Below are positions 40,605 to 49,090 of a stretch of DNA of 64,000 nt, in pieces (position 1 is the stretch's first letter; every line of letters begins with the position of its first letter). The stretch lies in assembly GCF_039522585.1 (NCBI RefSeq), contig NZ_BAAADR010000014.1. One strand, written 5' to 3'. This DNA comes from Bisbaumannia salifodinae. GTDB lineage: Bacteria; Pseudomonadota; Gammaproteobacteria; Pseudomonadales; Halomonadaceae. The notes beneath the pieces were generated by a model, which saw only the letters and a program-made list of their open reading frames with translations, was not told where the DNA came from and ran no database searches. Position numbers and translations under genes: made by a program.

Positions 40605-41220
40605 GCAGCGTCGCGGGCGCCGGCGATGCCTGGCGCCCCTACTGCTGAGCGGTAGCCTCTTGCTGATCCCGGGCGCCCAGGCCGAGGTCGTGCCGGCCAG
40701 CCTGACCCACACCCTGGAGGCGGTGCTCGAGGCACCCCGCTCCGCCGAGGCGGTGTGGGCCTCCCGGCAGTGGATCAATGCCATGGAACCGCGCCTGGCA
40801 CGCTTTGTCGGCGACGCCGGCCTGCGCCGTGCCCTGCTGGAGCGGGTCTATCACGAGGCGGCCCTGGCGGGCCTCTCGCCGGAGCTGGTGATGGCGGTGA
40901 TCCAGGTGGAGAGCGCCTTCGAGCCGGAGGCGGTCTCCCATGCCGGGGCCCGCGGCCTGATGCAGGTGATGCCCTTCTGGGTCGACGAACTGGGCCGCGC
41001 CCAGGACGACCTCCTCGACCCCTGGCTCAACCTGCGCTATGGCTGTACCATCCTGGCCCACTACCTGGCCGCCGAGCATGGCGACGTGACCCGGGCCCTG
41101 GTGCGCTATAACGGCAGCCACGGCGAGACCTGGTACCCGGAGCGGGTGATGCGGGCCTGGCTCGGTCATTGGCGCGCCCCCGGCCTGGATGGACTCCCCC
41201 GGGACACCGCCCAGCGCTAG
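40537..41220 (+). CDS. Lytic transglycosylase (SLT domain), start uncertain
   Basis: The SLT domain is clear: SPELVMAVIQVESAFEP with the catalytic glutamate, GARGLMQVMPFW, and LNLRYGCTILAHYLA. It cuts the glycan strands of peptidoglycan in the periplasm. The only ATG at 40537 overlaps proS by 68 bp and leaves about 30 residues before a signal-peptide-like stretch (CLAPLLLSGSLLLIPGAQA). A TTG within that stretch or an uncommon start is possible. The true N-terminus is unresolved. Confidence 0.82.
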   Translation: MKRPPWYPPIPSWTSWPKPFAARQRRGRRRCLAPLLLSGSLLLIPGAQAEVVPASLTHTLEAVLEAPRSAEAVWASRQWINAMEPRLARFVGDAGLRRALLERVYHEAALAGLSPELVMAVIQVESAFEPEAVSHAGARGLMQVMPFWVDELGRAQDDLLDPWLNLRYGCTILAHYLAAEHGDVTRALVRYNGSHGETWYPERVMRAWLGHWRAPGLDGLPRDTAQR

Positions 41221-41255
41221 ATTAACCACAACAAAACGACAGGCGCGGCGTCCCC

Positions 41256-43913
41256 ATGGCAGAGAGCCTCGACCATCAACTGCACCGCCTGGACCGAGCC
41301 TACCGGGGCATTCGCGGCCAGTTGGTGTTACTGGTGCTGGGTGCCCTGGCGCTGAGCCTGCTGGTGCTGTTGTGGTCGGCCCAAACCCAGAACGATCAGC
41401 AGGCCGAACGCGACCTGGCCCGGGTGGAGGCCCAACTGGAACTGCTGGGCCAGCGGCTGAGCGGCCAGGTACTGGACTATGCCCTCTGGGATATCAGCCA
41501 TCGGCAGGTACACCTCGCCAACGAGCTCGATCCCGCCTGGCTGACCCAGGAGCTGGGCGGTAGCCTCTACGATAACCTGGACATCGACCTGGCCATGCTG
41601 ATCGCTCCGGATGGCAGCGTCGACTACGCCATGCGCCGGGGTGCCTCCTGGCAGGCCACCACTCAGCCCCCTCATCCGCTGCCACCCGGTGAGGGCCCGG
41701 GCGCCCACCTGGCCTGGGCCCAGTGGCAGGAGCAGCCCGTGTTGCTGGCCATCGCCGAGATTCACCCCGAGAGCGAGTCCCTGACGCCGGCCCCCGCCCC
41801 TCACCGCCTGCTCTTCGCCCGCTACCTGGACGACCCCTTGATGGAGGAACTGCGCCAGGTCACCGGCCTGGCCAGCCTGGCGCTAAGTGCCGAACCGACC
41901 CTCGCCGAACGCCTCCCCCTGCTGGATAGCCGTGGCCGGGAACTGGCCTGGCTGCACTGGACTCCCCAGCGTCCCGGCCGGTCGATCCTGCTCGCCGCCC
42001 TGCCCTGGCTGGCGGGTGTGATGACCCTCTTCATCCTGGTCACCTTCGTGTTGTTCCGTCGCCTGACCCGGCGGCTCGACCAGAGTCGTGCCATCGGTGC
42101 GGAGCTGCAGGCCACCCGTTCGGGGCTGGCCGCCCAACAGCAGGCCTGGCAGGCGCTGCGCACCCTCTACCGCCGAGGCAGCAACGAAGAGGAATTCCTG
42201 GCCGCGGTGCTGGCCCATGCCGAGCGTCTGCTGGGCGATACCTGCATCAGCATCTGGCGCCTGGAGCCGGAGGCCCAGCGCCTGATCTGTCGCGCCAGCC
42301 TGGATCCCGCCCAGCGCGGCGAGACCCTCGATCTGGCGCCCCTGGAGGCCTATCGCCGGGCCTTGCAACTGGGCCCCTATCTGGCGGTCTCCCGGGTCGA
42401 GGCCGAGCCGCGGCTGGCGAAGATGCGCGACTACTTCCGGCGCTATGGCATCGTCTCGCTGCTGGATATCGGCATCTTCGACGGCGGCGAGCTGCGCGGC
42501 ACCCTGTGCTGCGAATCGACCCACCCTCGCGAGTGGCGCAGCGAGGAGATCAGCAGCCTCACCGCGCTCTCCGGGCTGCTCTCCCAGTTCAGCGAGTCGC
42601 TACACCGCCGGGTCGCCGAGCAGCACCTCAAGCGGCGCCTCGAGTTCGACGAGACCACCGGCCTGCCCACCCTGCGCAAGCTGATGGCGAACCTGGCCGA
42701 GGAGAACGGCGACTTCACCCTCGGCGTGCTGCGTATCACCGGCCTGCACCGCCTCAACGAGACCCTGGGCTTCGCCGCCGGCGATCGTGCCCTGCGCGAG
42801 CTGGTGCTTTTCCTGCGCCACTGGGGCGAGCGCCGCGACCTGGAGGCGCATCTGGCCCGCCTGCCCTCCAACCGTCTGGCGCTGGTGGCCAAGGGGCTGG
42901 ATCGCGGGCGGGTGGAGCAGTTGGGGGCGGAGCTGCTCTCGGCCCTCAATGCCCAGCGCTGGCTGTCCCCGGAGACGCCCTACCATCTGCGCTTCTTCCT
43001 CGGCCTGGCCCGCTATCCCGAGGATGATCGCCAGCTCGATCGCCTGCTGCTCAAGGCAGAGTTGGCGGTCAAGCAGGCCCGCGAGCATCCCCACCATCCC
43101 CTGGCGCTCTTCGACCGCCGCTTCGGGCGCTGGATGCAGCACCAGGATCAACTGACCCAGCAGTTGCGTCAGGCTCTGGCCCGGGCGGAGCTGCGCCTGC
43201 ACCTGCAACCCCAATTCGATATCGAGGGGCGGCTGCGCGGTGCCGAGGTATTGCTACGCTGGCAGCATCCCCACCAGGGCCTGCTGGCCCCCGCCGATTT
43301 CGTGCCGGTCGCCGAGCGCAGCGGCCTGATACGCCCCATCGGTGCCTGGCTGATGGAACAGAGCATCGCCCTGCTGGCCGGTCCGCTGCGCGGCAGCGGG
43401 CTGCGGCTATCGGTGAATGTCTCGGTGCAGCAGCTGCATGACGACACCCTGGTGGAGCAGCTCGATGCCCTCTTGAGCCGTCACTGCATCGCGCCGGGGC
43501 ACCTGGTGGTGGAAGTGGTGGAATCGCTGCTGCTGGCTCCCGGCATGGAGGCACGCCTGGCGAAGCTGCGCGCCCTGGGGGTGGAGATCGCCCTGGACGA
43601 CTTCGGCACCGGCTACTCCTCGCTGCGCTATCTCCAGGAACTCAGCGTCGACGAGATCAAACTCGACAAGGCCTTTATCGATCCCCTGCACCAGGCCGAG
43701 GATGCCCCCCTGGCGCGCTCGATTATCGCCATGGTGCGCACCCTGGGGTTGCGCCTGGTGGTGGAGGGGGTGGAGAGCGCCCATCAGGTCGATTTCCTGC
43801 GCCGCCAGGGCGTCGACCTGCTGCAGGGCTACCACCTGGCGCGGCCGGAGCCCCCCGAGGCCTTCCTGGCCCGCCTCGATGCCCGGGCGGCCGCGCCGGA
43901 ACCGGATGCCTGA
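41256..43913 (+). CDS. Membrane EAL phosphodiesterase with degenerate GGDEF
   Basis: An 885-residue signalling protein. Order: TM helix (residues 25-45), periplasmic CHASE4-like sensor (LDYALWDISH), second TM (near 250-270), a GAF-like domain (300-440), a GGDEF domain whose signature is lost (ARLPSNRLALV in its place) and an EAL domain. The EAL residues are intact: EVLLRW, SVNVSV, EVVES, LDDFGTGYSS, IKLDKAFI, VEGVES, LQGYH. It should degrade cyclic di-GMP, with the GGDEF part perhaps as a GTP sensor. Confidence 0.92.
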   Translation: MAESLDHQLHRLDRAYRGIRGQLVLLVLGALALSLLVLLWSAQTQNDQQAERDLARVEAQLELLGQRLSGQVLDYALWDISHRQVHLANELDPAWLTQELGGSLYDNLDIDLAMLIAPDGSVDYAMRRGASWQATTQPPHPLPPGEGPGAHLAWAQWQEQPVLLAIAEIHPESESLTPAPAPHRLLFARYLDDPLMEELRQVTGLASLALSAEPTLAERLPLLDSRGRELAWLHWTPQRPGRSILLAALPWLAGVMTLFILVTFVLFRRLTRRLDQSRAIGAELQATRSGLAAQQQAWQALRTLYRRGSNEEEFLAAVLAHAERLLGDTCISIWRLEPEAQRLICRASLDPAQRGETLDLAPLEAYRRALQLGPYLAVSRVEAEPRLAKMRDYFRRYGIVSLLDIGIFDGGELRGTLCCESTHPREWRSEEISSLTALSGLLSQFSESLHRRVAEQHLKRRLEFDETTGLPTLRKLMANLAEENGDFTLGVLRITGLHRLNETLGFAAGDRALRELVLFLRHWGERRDLEAHLARLPSNRLALVAKGLDRGRVEQLGAELLSALNAQRWLSPETPYHLRFFLGLARYPEDDRQLDRLLLKAELAVKQAREHPHHPLALFDRRFGRWMQHQDQLTQQLRQALARAELRLHLQPQFDIEGRLRGAEVLLRWQHPHQGLLAPADFVPVAERSGLIRPIGAWLMEQSIALLAGPLRGSGLRLSVNVSVQQLHDDTLVEQLDALLSRHCIAPGHLVVEVVESLLLAPGMEARLAKLRALGVEIALDDFGTGYSSLRYLQELSVDEIKLDKAFIDPLHQAEDAPLARSIIAMVRTLGLRLVVEGVESAHQVDFLRRQGVDLLQGYHLARPEPPEAFLARLDARAAAPEPDA

Positions 43914-43946
43914 GGCGGCGCCACCGCACAGGGGAAAACCGCACAG

Positions 43947-43969
43947 AAAAAACCGGCCCGAAGGCCGGT
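43947..43969 (-). terminator. Minus-strand terminator after the 40-residue gene
   Basis: ACCGGCC, tetraloop, GGCCGGT (43952-43969), followed on the minus strand by six T. Confidence 0.85.
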
Positions 43970-44049
43970 ATAAATGGGGGTTGCCCCCCTTCCCCTGACG
44001 ACTCTGGACACCCGGCTGGCACCGGGCTCCTCGATACGGTGGCGGGAGT

Positions 44050-44172
44050 TCAGGACTTCTTGTCGCCCTTGTGCCTGTGGTCGTGGATGATGAAACCGAC
44101 CCAGCCCACCAGGAAAGCCACCATCAACCCGACGGTCACCAGCCCGAAGATAACGGCATCGTCCCAGTACAT
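44050..44172 (-). CDS. Small single-helix membrane protein, 40 residues, FNR-type promoter
   Basis: Starts MYWDDAVIFG, with one transmembrane helix (VTVGLMVAFLVGWVGFII) and a charged tail HDHRHKGDKKS. GGGAGAG lies before ATG 44172, a class II FNR/ANR-type promoter lies upstream and a strong terminator downstream, so this is a real free-standing gene. The form recalls small accessory subunits of respiratory oxidases, but no family is recognised. Confidence 0.72.
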   Translation of the reverse strand: MYWDDAVIFGLVTVGLMVAFLVGWVGFIIHDHRHKGDKKS

Positions 44173-44204
44173 GATCGTCTCTCCCGCCGTGAATGTATGG
44201 CTCC

Positions 44205-44297
44205 ACTCTAGCGGCAGAAGGGGAAGGGAGAACTGACCTGGATCAAGTCCCGGGGCGGGGCCCGCCACCAAGCGGGTCGAGGTTTGATCCAGGTCAG
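44205..44297 (-). promoter_or_regulatory. FNR/ANR-type promoter of the small membrane gene
   Basis: Box 1 is at 44233-44246 (TTGATCCAGGTCAG on the minus strand). A -10 TAGAGT lies at 44210-44205, placing the start about 41.5 bp from the box centre, the class II geometry. A second copy, in the opposite orientation, is at 44284-44297. Each box matches TTGAT-N4-ATCAA in 8 of 10 positions. Confidence 0.65.
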
Positions 44298-44344
44298 GTT
44301 TTAGGGGCAGTGAAGGAAAACCGTGAGGGGCGTCAGAGCACCTT

Positions 44345-44854
44345 TCAGAGCACCTTGCGGTCTTCCACGCTGCTCGCCTCGGTGCCCGGCGGCAGCGGAT
44401 GGCCCTTGGCCAGCTCGGCGCGGGTGGCCTCGCGGATCGACAGCACCTCCAGGCGGTAGCGCAGGGGCTCGCCGGCCAGGGGATGGTTGGTGTCGATGCG
44501 CACCCGGCTCTCGCCCACCTCCAGGACGGTAACGACCTGCGGGCCGGCATCCCCCTGGGTCTGGAAACGCATGCCCGGGGCCAGGTCGGGCACCGGAAAG
44601 GCCGAGCGCGCCACCTCCTGCACCAGGGCCTCGTCGCGCAGGCCATAGGCCTCCGCCGGCATCAGGGTCACGCTGAGGGTGGCGCCTTCGCCCTGGCCCT
44701 CCAGGGCGCGCTCCAGGCCGGCGACGATATTGTCGTGGCCGTGCAGGTACTCCAGGGGCTGCTGGCGGGCCCGGGAGTCGTCGAGCACCTGGCCATCGGC
44801 AGCCTCGAGAACATAGTGCAGGGTCACGACCCGCTGCGGGGCGATATGGCTCAT
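44345..44854 (-). CDS. FKBP-type peptidyl-prolyl isomerase, SlyD/SlpA-like
   Basis: From ATG 44854 (AGGAGAG upstream) the protein has 169 residues. VTLHYVLEAADGQVLDDS, YLHGHDNIVAGLERALEG and the inserted flap domain (residues about 70-125) are typical of SlyD/SlpA enzymes. The His/Cys-rich tail of SlyD is absent, which favours the SlpA-like type. It catalyses proline isomerisation in cytoplasmic folding. Confidence 0.9.
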   Translation of the reverse strand: MSHIAPQRVVTLHYVLEAADGQVLDDSRARQQPLEYLHGHDNIVAGLERALEGQGEGATLSVTLMPAEAYGLRDEALVQEVARSAFPVPDLAPGMRFQTQGDAGPQVVTVLEVGESRVRIDTNHPLAGEPLRYRLEVLSIREATRAELAKGHPLPPGTEASSVEDRKVL

Positions 44855-44885
44855 GATATCTCTCCTATGGCGTCGCCGACGGCGC

Positions 44886-45416
44886 TCAGCGCTGGGACTG
44901 CAACTGGGCCACCGGCATCTCCAGGCGCTGCCGGCGGTGCAGCAGGTCGAGCAGCACGATGGCACGCTCCTCGCCCTTGTGGCGCTCGAACACCGCGGTC
45001 AGGGCCTGGAAGGGGCCTTCGATAATGGTCACCGGCTCGCCGGCGCGGAAGTAGTGGTTGGCCTGGGCCTCCTCGCGGGAGGCGCCGCGGCGCAGGGCTT
45101 CAATCAGGCCATCGTCCACCGCCAGGGGCTCGTTGCCGAAGCACACCAGGCGTAGCACGCCACGGGTGGAGCGAATCGGCCGCCAGTTGCTGGCCAGGCG
45201 ATCGAGGCGAATAAAGAGGTAATGGGGGAACAGCGGTTCTTCGACCCAGGTGAGGCGACCACGACGCTTGCGCTGCACCTCCAGCACCGGATGAAAGACC
45301 TCGTAGGCCTGATTGACCAGATGCTCGGCGGCACGGAAGGACTCCCCCCCCTTGCACTGGATCACGTACCAGCGGGCGGACTCGGCCTTGGCGCGCTCAT
45401 CGATGGCGTGGTGCAT
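44886..45416 (-). CDS. rfaH: Transcription antiterminator RfaH
   Basis: A 176-residue NusG paralogue from ATG 45416 (CAGGAG upstream). The N-terminal domain (WYVIQCKGGESFRAAEHL, FPHYLFIRL, STRGVLRLVCFG) and the C-terminal KOW domain (FRAGEPVTIIEGPFQALTAVFE) are complete. RfaH binds the paused polymerase at ops elements and lets it read through long cell-envelope operons. No ops-controlled operon lies in this window. Confidence 0.92.
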   Translation of the reverse strand: MHHAIDERAKAESARWYVIQCKGGESFRAAEHLVNQAYEVFHPVLEVQRKRRGRLTWVEEPLFPHYLFIRLDRLASNWRPIRSTRGVLRLVCFGNEPLAVDDGLIEALRRGASREEAQANHYFRAGEPVTIIEGPFQALTAVFERHKGEERAIVLLDLLHRRQRLEMPVAQLQSQR

Positions 45417-45612
45417 GACACTCCTGACTTGCCTGCTTGCCGGCCTCCCCAGAAACCCCTCGGCGGCGGTTCCCTGGAGGCGGCGGCTCTGTAACAATCG
45501 ACCCTGGTCGTGCCGGCCGGGTCACCGGACGACCTGTCGGCAAGTGGCCCAGTCTACCATCGTCGGCCGCCACTGTCCGGCCGCCACCGTTTCGCCAGGG
45601 AGTGCCTCCTCG

Positions 45613-46980
45613 ATGCCCCACCCCACCGCCCACCGCAGCTGGCGCGGCGCCCTCGCCATCTACCTGCGCGCGCCGGTCATCACCATGCTGTTCCTGGGCT
45701 TTTCCGCCGGCCTGCCCTTCCTGCTGGTCTTCTCGACCCTCTCCGCCTGGCTGCGCAGCGACGGGGTGGAAGTGGCCGCCATCGGCTTCTTCGCCTGGAT
45801 CGGCATGCTCTACTCGATCAAGTTCTTCTGGGCCCCGGTGGTGGATCGACTGGCCCTGCCGCTGCTGACCCGCCGCCTGGGCCAGCGGCGCAGTTGGATG
45901 CTGCTGGCCCAATTGATGATCGCCTTGGGCCTCGCCGCCCTGGCCAGCCTCGAGCCCCAGGGCAATCTGCCGCTGGTGGCGGCCTGCGCCCTGTTGGTGG
46001 CCTTCGGCTCGGCCACCCAGGATATCGCCATCGATGCCTTCCGCATCGAGTCGGCCCCGGAGGACATGCAGGCGGCCATGGCCTCCACCTATATCATCGG
46101 CTACCGGGGCGGCCTGCTGGCCGCCGGCGCCGGGGCCCTCTATGTGGCCGCGGCGGTCTCCTGGGAAGCCGCCTATCTGAGCATGGCGGCCCTGGTGGGG
46201 GTGGGGGTGATCACGGTGCTGTTGCGCCCGGAGCCGGCGCGCCTGTCATTGACCACCCAACTGATCCATGAGCCCCGGGTACGCGCCTTCCTGCGCGTCA
46301 GCCGGGGACGCCCCAAGTGGCTACGGCGACTGGGGGCCTGGCTGATCGGCGCCGTGGTCTGCCCCTTCACCGACTTCTTTACCCGCCATCGCCGCAAGGC
46401 ACTGTGGCTGCTGGTGTTTGTCGCGGTGTTCCGGATCAGCGACCTGGCCATGGCCTCCATGGCCAACCCCCTCTATATCGACCTGGGCTTTACGCTGGCC
46501 ACCATCGCTAATGTCACCAACATCTTCGGTATCGCCATGAGCATCAGCGGCGGCCTGCTCGGCGGCCTGCTGGTGGCCCGCTACGGTATCGGCTCCATCC
46601 TGGTACTGGGGGCCACGGCGGCCACCCTCACCAACCTGCTGTTTGCCGCCCTGGCCCTGACCGGCCAGAGCCTGCCACTGCTGGTGATGGCCATCGTCGG
46701 CGACAACCTGGCCAACGGCCTGGCCAGTGCGGTCTTTATCGCCTTCCTTTCCAGCCTCACCTCCAAGGCCTATACCGCCACCCAGTACGCCCTCTTCTCG
46801 TCGCTGATGACCCTGCCCGGCAAGTTCCTCAGCGGCTTCGGTGGCCTGGTGGTGGCCACCGAGGGCTATGCCACCTTCTTCGTCATCTCCACCCTGCTGG
46901 GCCTGCCGGCGATTGCCCTGGCCATCTGGATCAGTCGCGACCGTAGCCTGGTGCCGCCACCGGCACCGCGAGCCAGCTAG
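45613..46980 (+). CDS. ampG: Muropeptide permease AmpG
   Basis: A 455-residue major-facilitator protein; ATG 45613 is chosen because the upstream part of the open frame lies opposite rfaH. AmpG markers are LGFSAGLPFLLVFSTLSAWLR, FFWAPVVDRL and GSATQDIAIDAFRIE. It imports GlcNAc-anhydroMurNAc peptides for cell-wall recycling and thereby affects beta-lactamase induction. The last 66 bp of the gene are partly repeated downstream. Confidence 0.93.
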   Translation: MPHPTAHRSWRGALAIYLRAPVITMLFLGFSAGLPFLLVFSTLSAWLRSDGVEVAAIGFFAWIGMLYSIKFFWAPVVDRLALPLLTRRLGQRRSWMLLAQLMIALGLAALASLEPQGNLPLVAACALLVAFGSATQDIAIDAFRIESAPEDMQAAMASTYIIGYRGGLLAAGAGALYVAAAVSWEAAYLSMAALVGVGVITVLLRPEPARLSLTTQLIHEPRVRAFLRVSRGRPKWLRRLGAWLIGAVVCPFTDFFTRHRRKALWLLVFVAVFRISDLAMASMANPLYIDLGFTLATIANVTNIFGIAMSISGGLLGGLLVARYGIGSILVLGATAATLTNLLFAALALTGQSLPLLVMAIVGDNLANGLASAVFIAFLSSLTSKAYTATQYALFSSLMTLPGKFLSGFGGLVVATEGYATFFVISTLLGLPAIALAIWISRDRSLVPPPAPRAS

Positions 46981-47068
46981 GCCTCGGGCCTGCCGCTCTC
47001 TCAAGACCGCCCTGGCCATCTGGATCAGTCGCGACCGCGACCTGGTGCCGGTACCGCGGGCCGGTTAA
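46915..47068 (+). repeat. Duplicated ampG 3' end
   Basis: The gene end starting GCCCTGGCCATCTGGATC at 46915 recurs at 47009 with 29 identical bases, then diverges slightly and ends in its own TAA at 47066. The copy still reads LAIWISRD followed by a short tail. Offset 94 bp. Confidence 0.9.
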
Positions 47069-47088
47069 GCCGCCGACTCACGACGCAC

Positions 47089-47119
47089 AAGGGGCCGGCA
47101 GCCAGGCTGCCGGCCCCTT
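47089..47119. terminator. Bidirectional hairpin between ampG and the SEC-C gene
   Basis: A perfect 13-bp stem, AAGGGGCCGGCAG and CTGCCGGCCCCTT, with a 5-nt loop lies between two convergent genes. T runs are short. Confidence 0.75.
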
Positions 47120-47147
47120 GAATCAGCCGCATTATCGTCCCGATCGA

Positions 47148-48989
47148 TCAGCCCTTGCGCTGCTCCAGCAGCCAGGCCAGGGCGCCATGGGTCGCCGTCC
47201 ACTGATCGCGCATCAGGGTACGATACTGCCAGGCCTCGGCGCGGCTACCCGAGGGCGGCGCCTGGTCACTGGGCAGCGCCATGGGCCGCACCTTCTCATC
47301 GCAGAGCATGGCCACCACATGGCCATTGACCGCCATCGCCGCCTTCAGCGCCTCGGCGGCCTCGTCGAAGCGCTCCAGGCGCAGCAGCGCCAGTACCCGG
47401 CCCATCAGCACGCCGAGCAGCGGCGTCTCCATGGGCACGTCGCTGACCTCCAGGGCCTGGGCATTGCGGCCCTCCCGCAGCAACTGGTCGAGCACCAGCT
47501 CGCGCAGCCCCAGGCTATCCTCGGGATCCAGGGCCAGCAGGCGCTCGGCCAGGCGCCGGGAGCGCTCCCGGGCGCCGCGCTCCATGCCCACCACCAGGGC
47601 CAGGCCGCTGCGCAGCAGCACGGCGTTATCGCCATCGTCCCAGGGCAGTCGCTGGCCCTGGCCATCGAGCTGGGTCAGCCAGCGCTCGAGGCGCTCGGCC
47701 AGGGGCTCGAAGAGGCTCGGCGCCATCCACGGCAGGCTGCCGAAACGGCTGGTCAGGGCCAGGGCCAGGTCCTGGTGGACCCGGGGACTGTCGAGCCATT
47801 CGGGGTTGGCGCACAGCTCGCTGAGCCAGCCCTCCGCTTCCACCCAGGGATCCGCCTCGAAGCCCAGCACCGTCTCCTCGTCGACCCGGGTCTGGAAATG
47901 GGCCCGCCAGGCGGCATAGAGGGTGTCCTCCCGGGCCGAGCTGGTATAGACGATGGCCCCCGCCTCGCCCTGGGTGACGCCGAGCACCGGGGCCGTGGGC
48001 AGTTCCGCCAGCAGGCTCTGCAGGGCCACCAGGGGACCGGCCAGGTTCTCCTCGGAGTTGACCATCTGCTCGGCCAGGGTGGCGCCGGGATTCTCGGCCA
48101 GCTCGCCCAGGAACTCCAACTGCTCCGGGTCCATGTCGCCCTGGCGGGCCAGGCGCCGGAACCAGAAACGGGCGCGCTGGGATGCCTCCTCTTCCTGGCC
48201 CTCATGGAGCAGCAGCATCGCCTCGATATAGGCCAGGGTGGGCGAGTCCGGCAACGCCTGCTGGGCGCGCACGAAGGCCTCCCGGGCGCTGGCCAGGTCG
48301 TCGTTGTCCAGGTGCAGCAGACACAGCCGCTCCAGGGCCACCCCACGCAGGAACAGCGGCCCGCGGTCGAGGACGGCATCCAGCAGCGCCTCGCGCTTGC
48401 GCAGGAAGCCGCGCTCCTGGTAGAGGTCGATCAACAGTTCGAAGGCGGGCTCCGCCTGATCCGGCAACCGCGACCAGTCGCCCTGCTCGTCGAACAGCGA
48501 CTCGAGGATCTGCTGGGCGCGGCCGCGCTGGCCGCTCTCGGCGGCGATCAGCCCCGATTCCAGCAGCGCCTGGGCCGGCGCCTTGCCGCTGGCCAGGGCC
48601 GCCTTGAGGGCATCGCCCTTCCACTCCCGCAGCGAGAGCATCCACATCAGGTGGCTGGGCACCGGCCCCGGCACCTGGACGGCGCCGCAGCAGTGCTTGG
48701 TCTTGCGCCCGGAATCGCACCAGCAGGGCTCGTTGCGCCCGGGGCGCGCCAGCCGCTCGCAGTCGAAATCGAGGCGCTCCAGGGGCGTCTGGGACCACAG
48801 TTCCGGGGCCAGGGCCTGGGCCAGCGCCAGGTTGCCCCCCAGGCGATCGGCGCCCTCGGTGCGGGCCCATCCCACCAGCGACGGATAGTGTTCATCGTCG
48901 CGAATCGCCGCCAGGGCGCCCGAGGCATAGCCCAGCAGCTGCTCAACCCATACCGACAGCATGACAATCTCCGCCAGGAAAAGGGGCAT
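47148..48989 (-). CDS. SEC-C zinc-motif protein of unknown function
   Basis: A 613-residue soluble protein. A SEC-C zinc motif (CWCDSGRKTKHCC) lies near residues 90-103, as at the end of SecA; the rest is a long helical, TPR-like array rich in Leu/Ala/Glu. The combination suggests a scaffold or protein-binding role. No enzyme motif is seen. Divergent from the unknown membrane protein at 49091. Confidence 0.7.
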   Translation of the reverse strand: MPLFLAEIVMLSVWVEQLLGYASGALAAIRDDEHYPSLVGWARTEGADRLGGNLALAQALAPELWSQTPLERLDFDCERLARPGRNEPCWCDSGRKTKHCCGAVQVPGPVPSHLMWMLSLREWKGDALKAALASGKAPAQALLESGLIAAESGQRGRAQQILESLFDEQGDWSRLPDQAEPAFELLIDLYQERGFLRKREALLDAVLDRGPLFLRGVALERLCLLHLDNDDLASAREAFVRAQQALPDSPTLAYIEAMLLLHEGQEEEASQRARFWFRRLARQGDMDPEQLEFLGELAENPGATLAEQMVNSEENLAGPLVALQSLLAELPTAPVLGVTQGEAGAIVYTSSAREDTLYAAWRAHFQTRVDEETVLGFEADPWVEAEGWLSELCANPEWLDSPRVHQDLALALTSRFGSLPWMAPSLFEPLAERLERWLTQLDGQGQRLPWDDGDNAVLLRSGLALVVGMERGARERSRRLAERLLALDPEDSLGLRELVLDQLLREGRNAQALEVSDVPMETPLLGVLMGRVLALLRLERFDEAAEALKAAMAVNGHVVAMLCDEKVRPMALPSDQAPPSGSRAEAWQYRTLMRDQWTATHGALAWLLEQRKG

Positions 48990-49090
48990 ATTCTAGCACG
49001 TCGGGCCCGACCGACTCATCCGCGGCGTGGCCAGCACCGGGGCGGGGTGCTAGGGTGTGGCTGCCCGCCTTCAGTAAAGGAAGTCCCGCC

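Noticed and set aside
41555..41570. GGCGGTAG-like string as an RfaH ops element
   Set aside because: It lies inside the EAL gene coding sequence, lacks the full ops consensus and does not head an operon.
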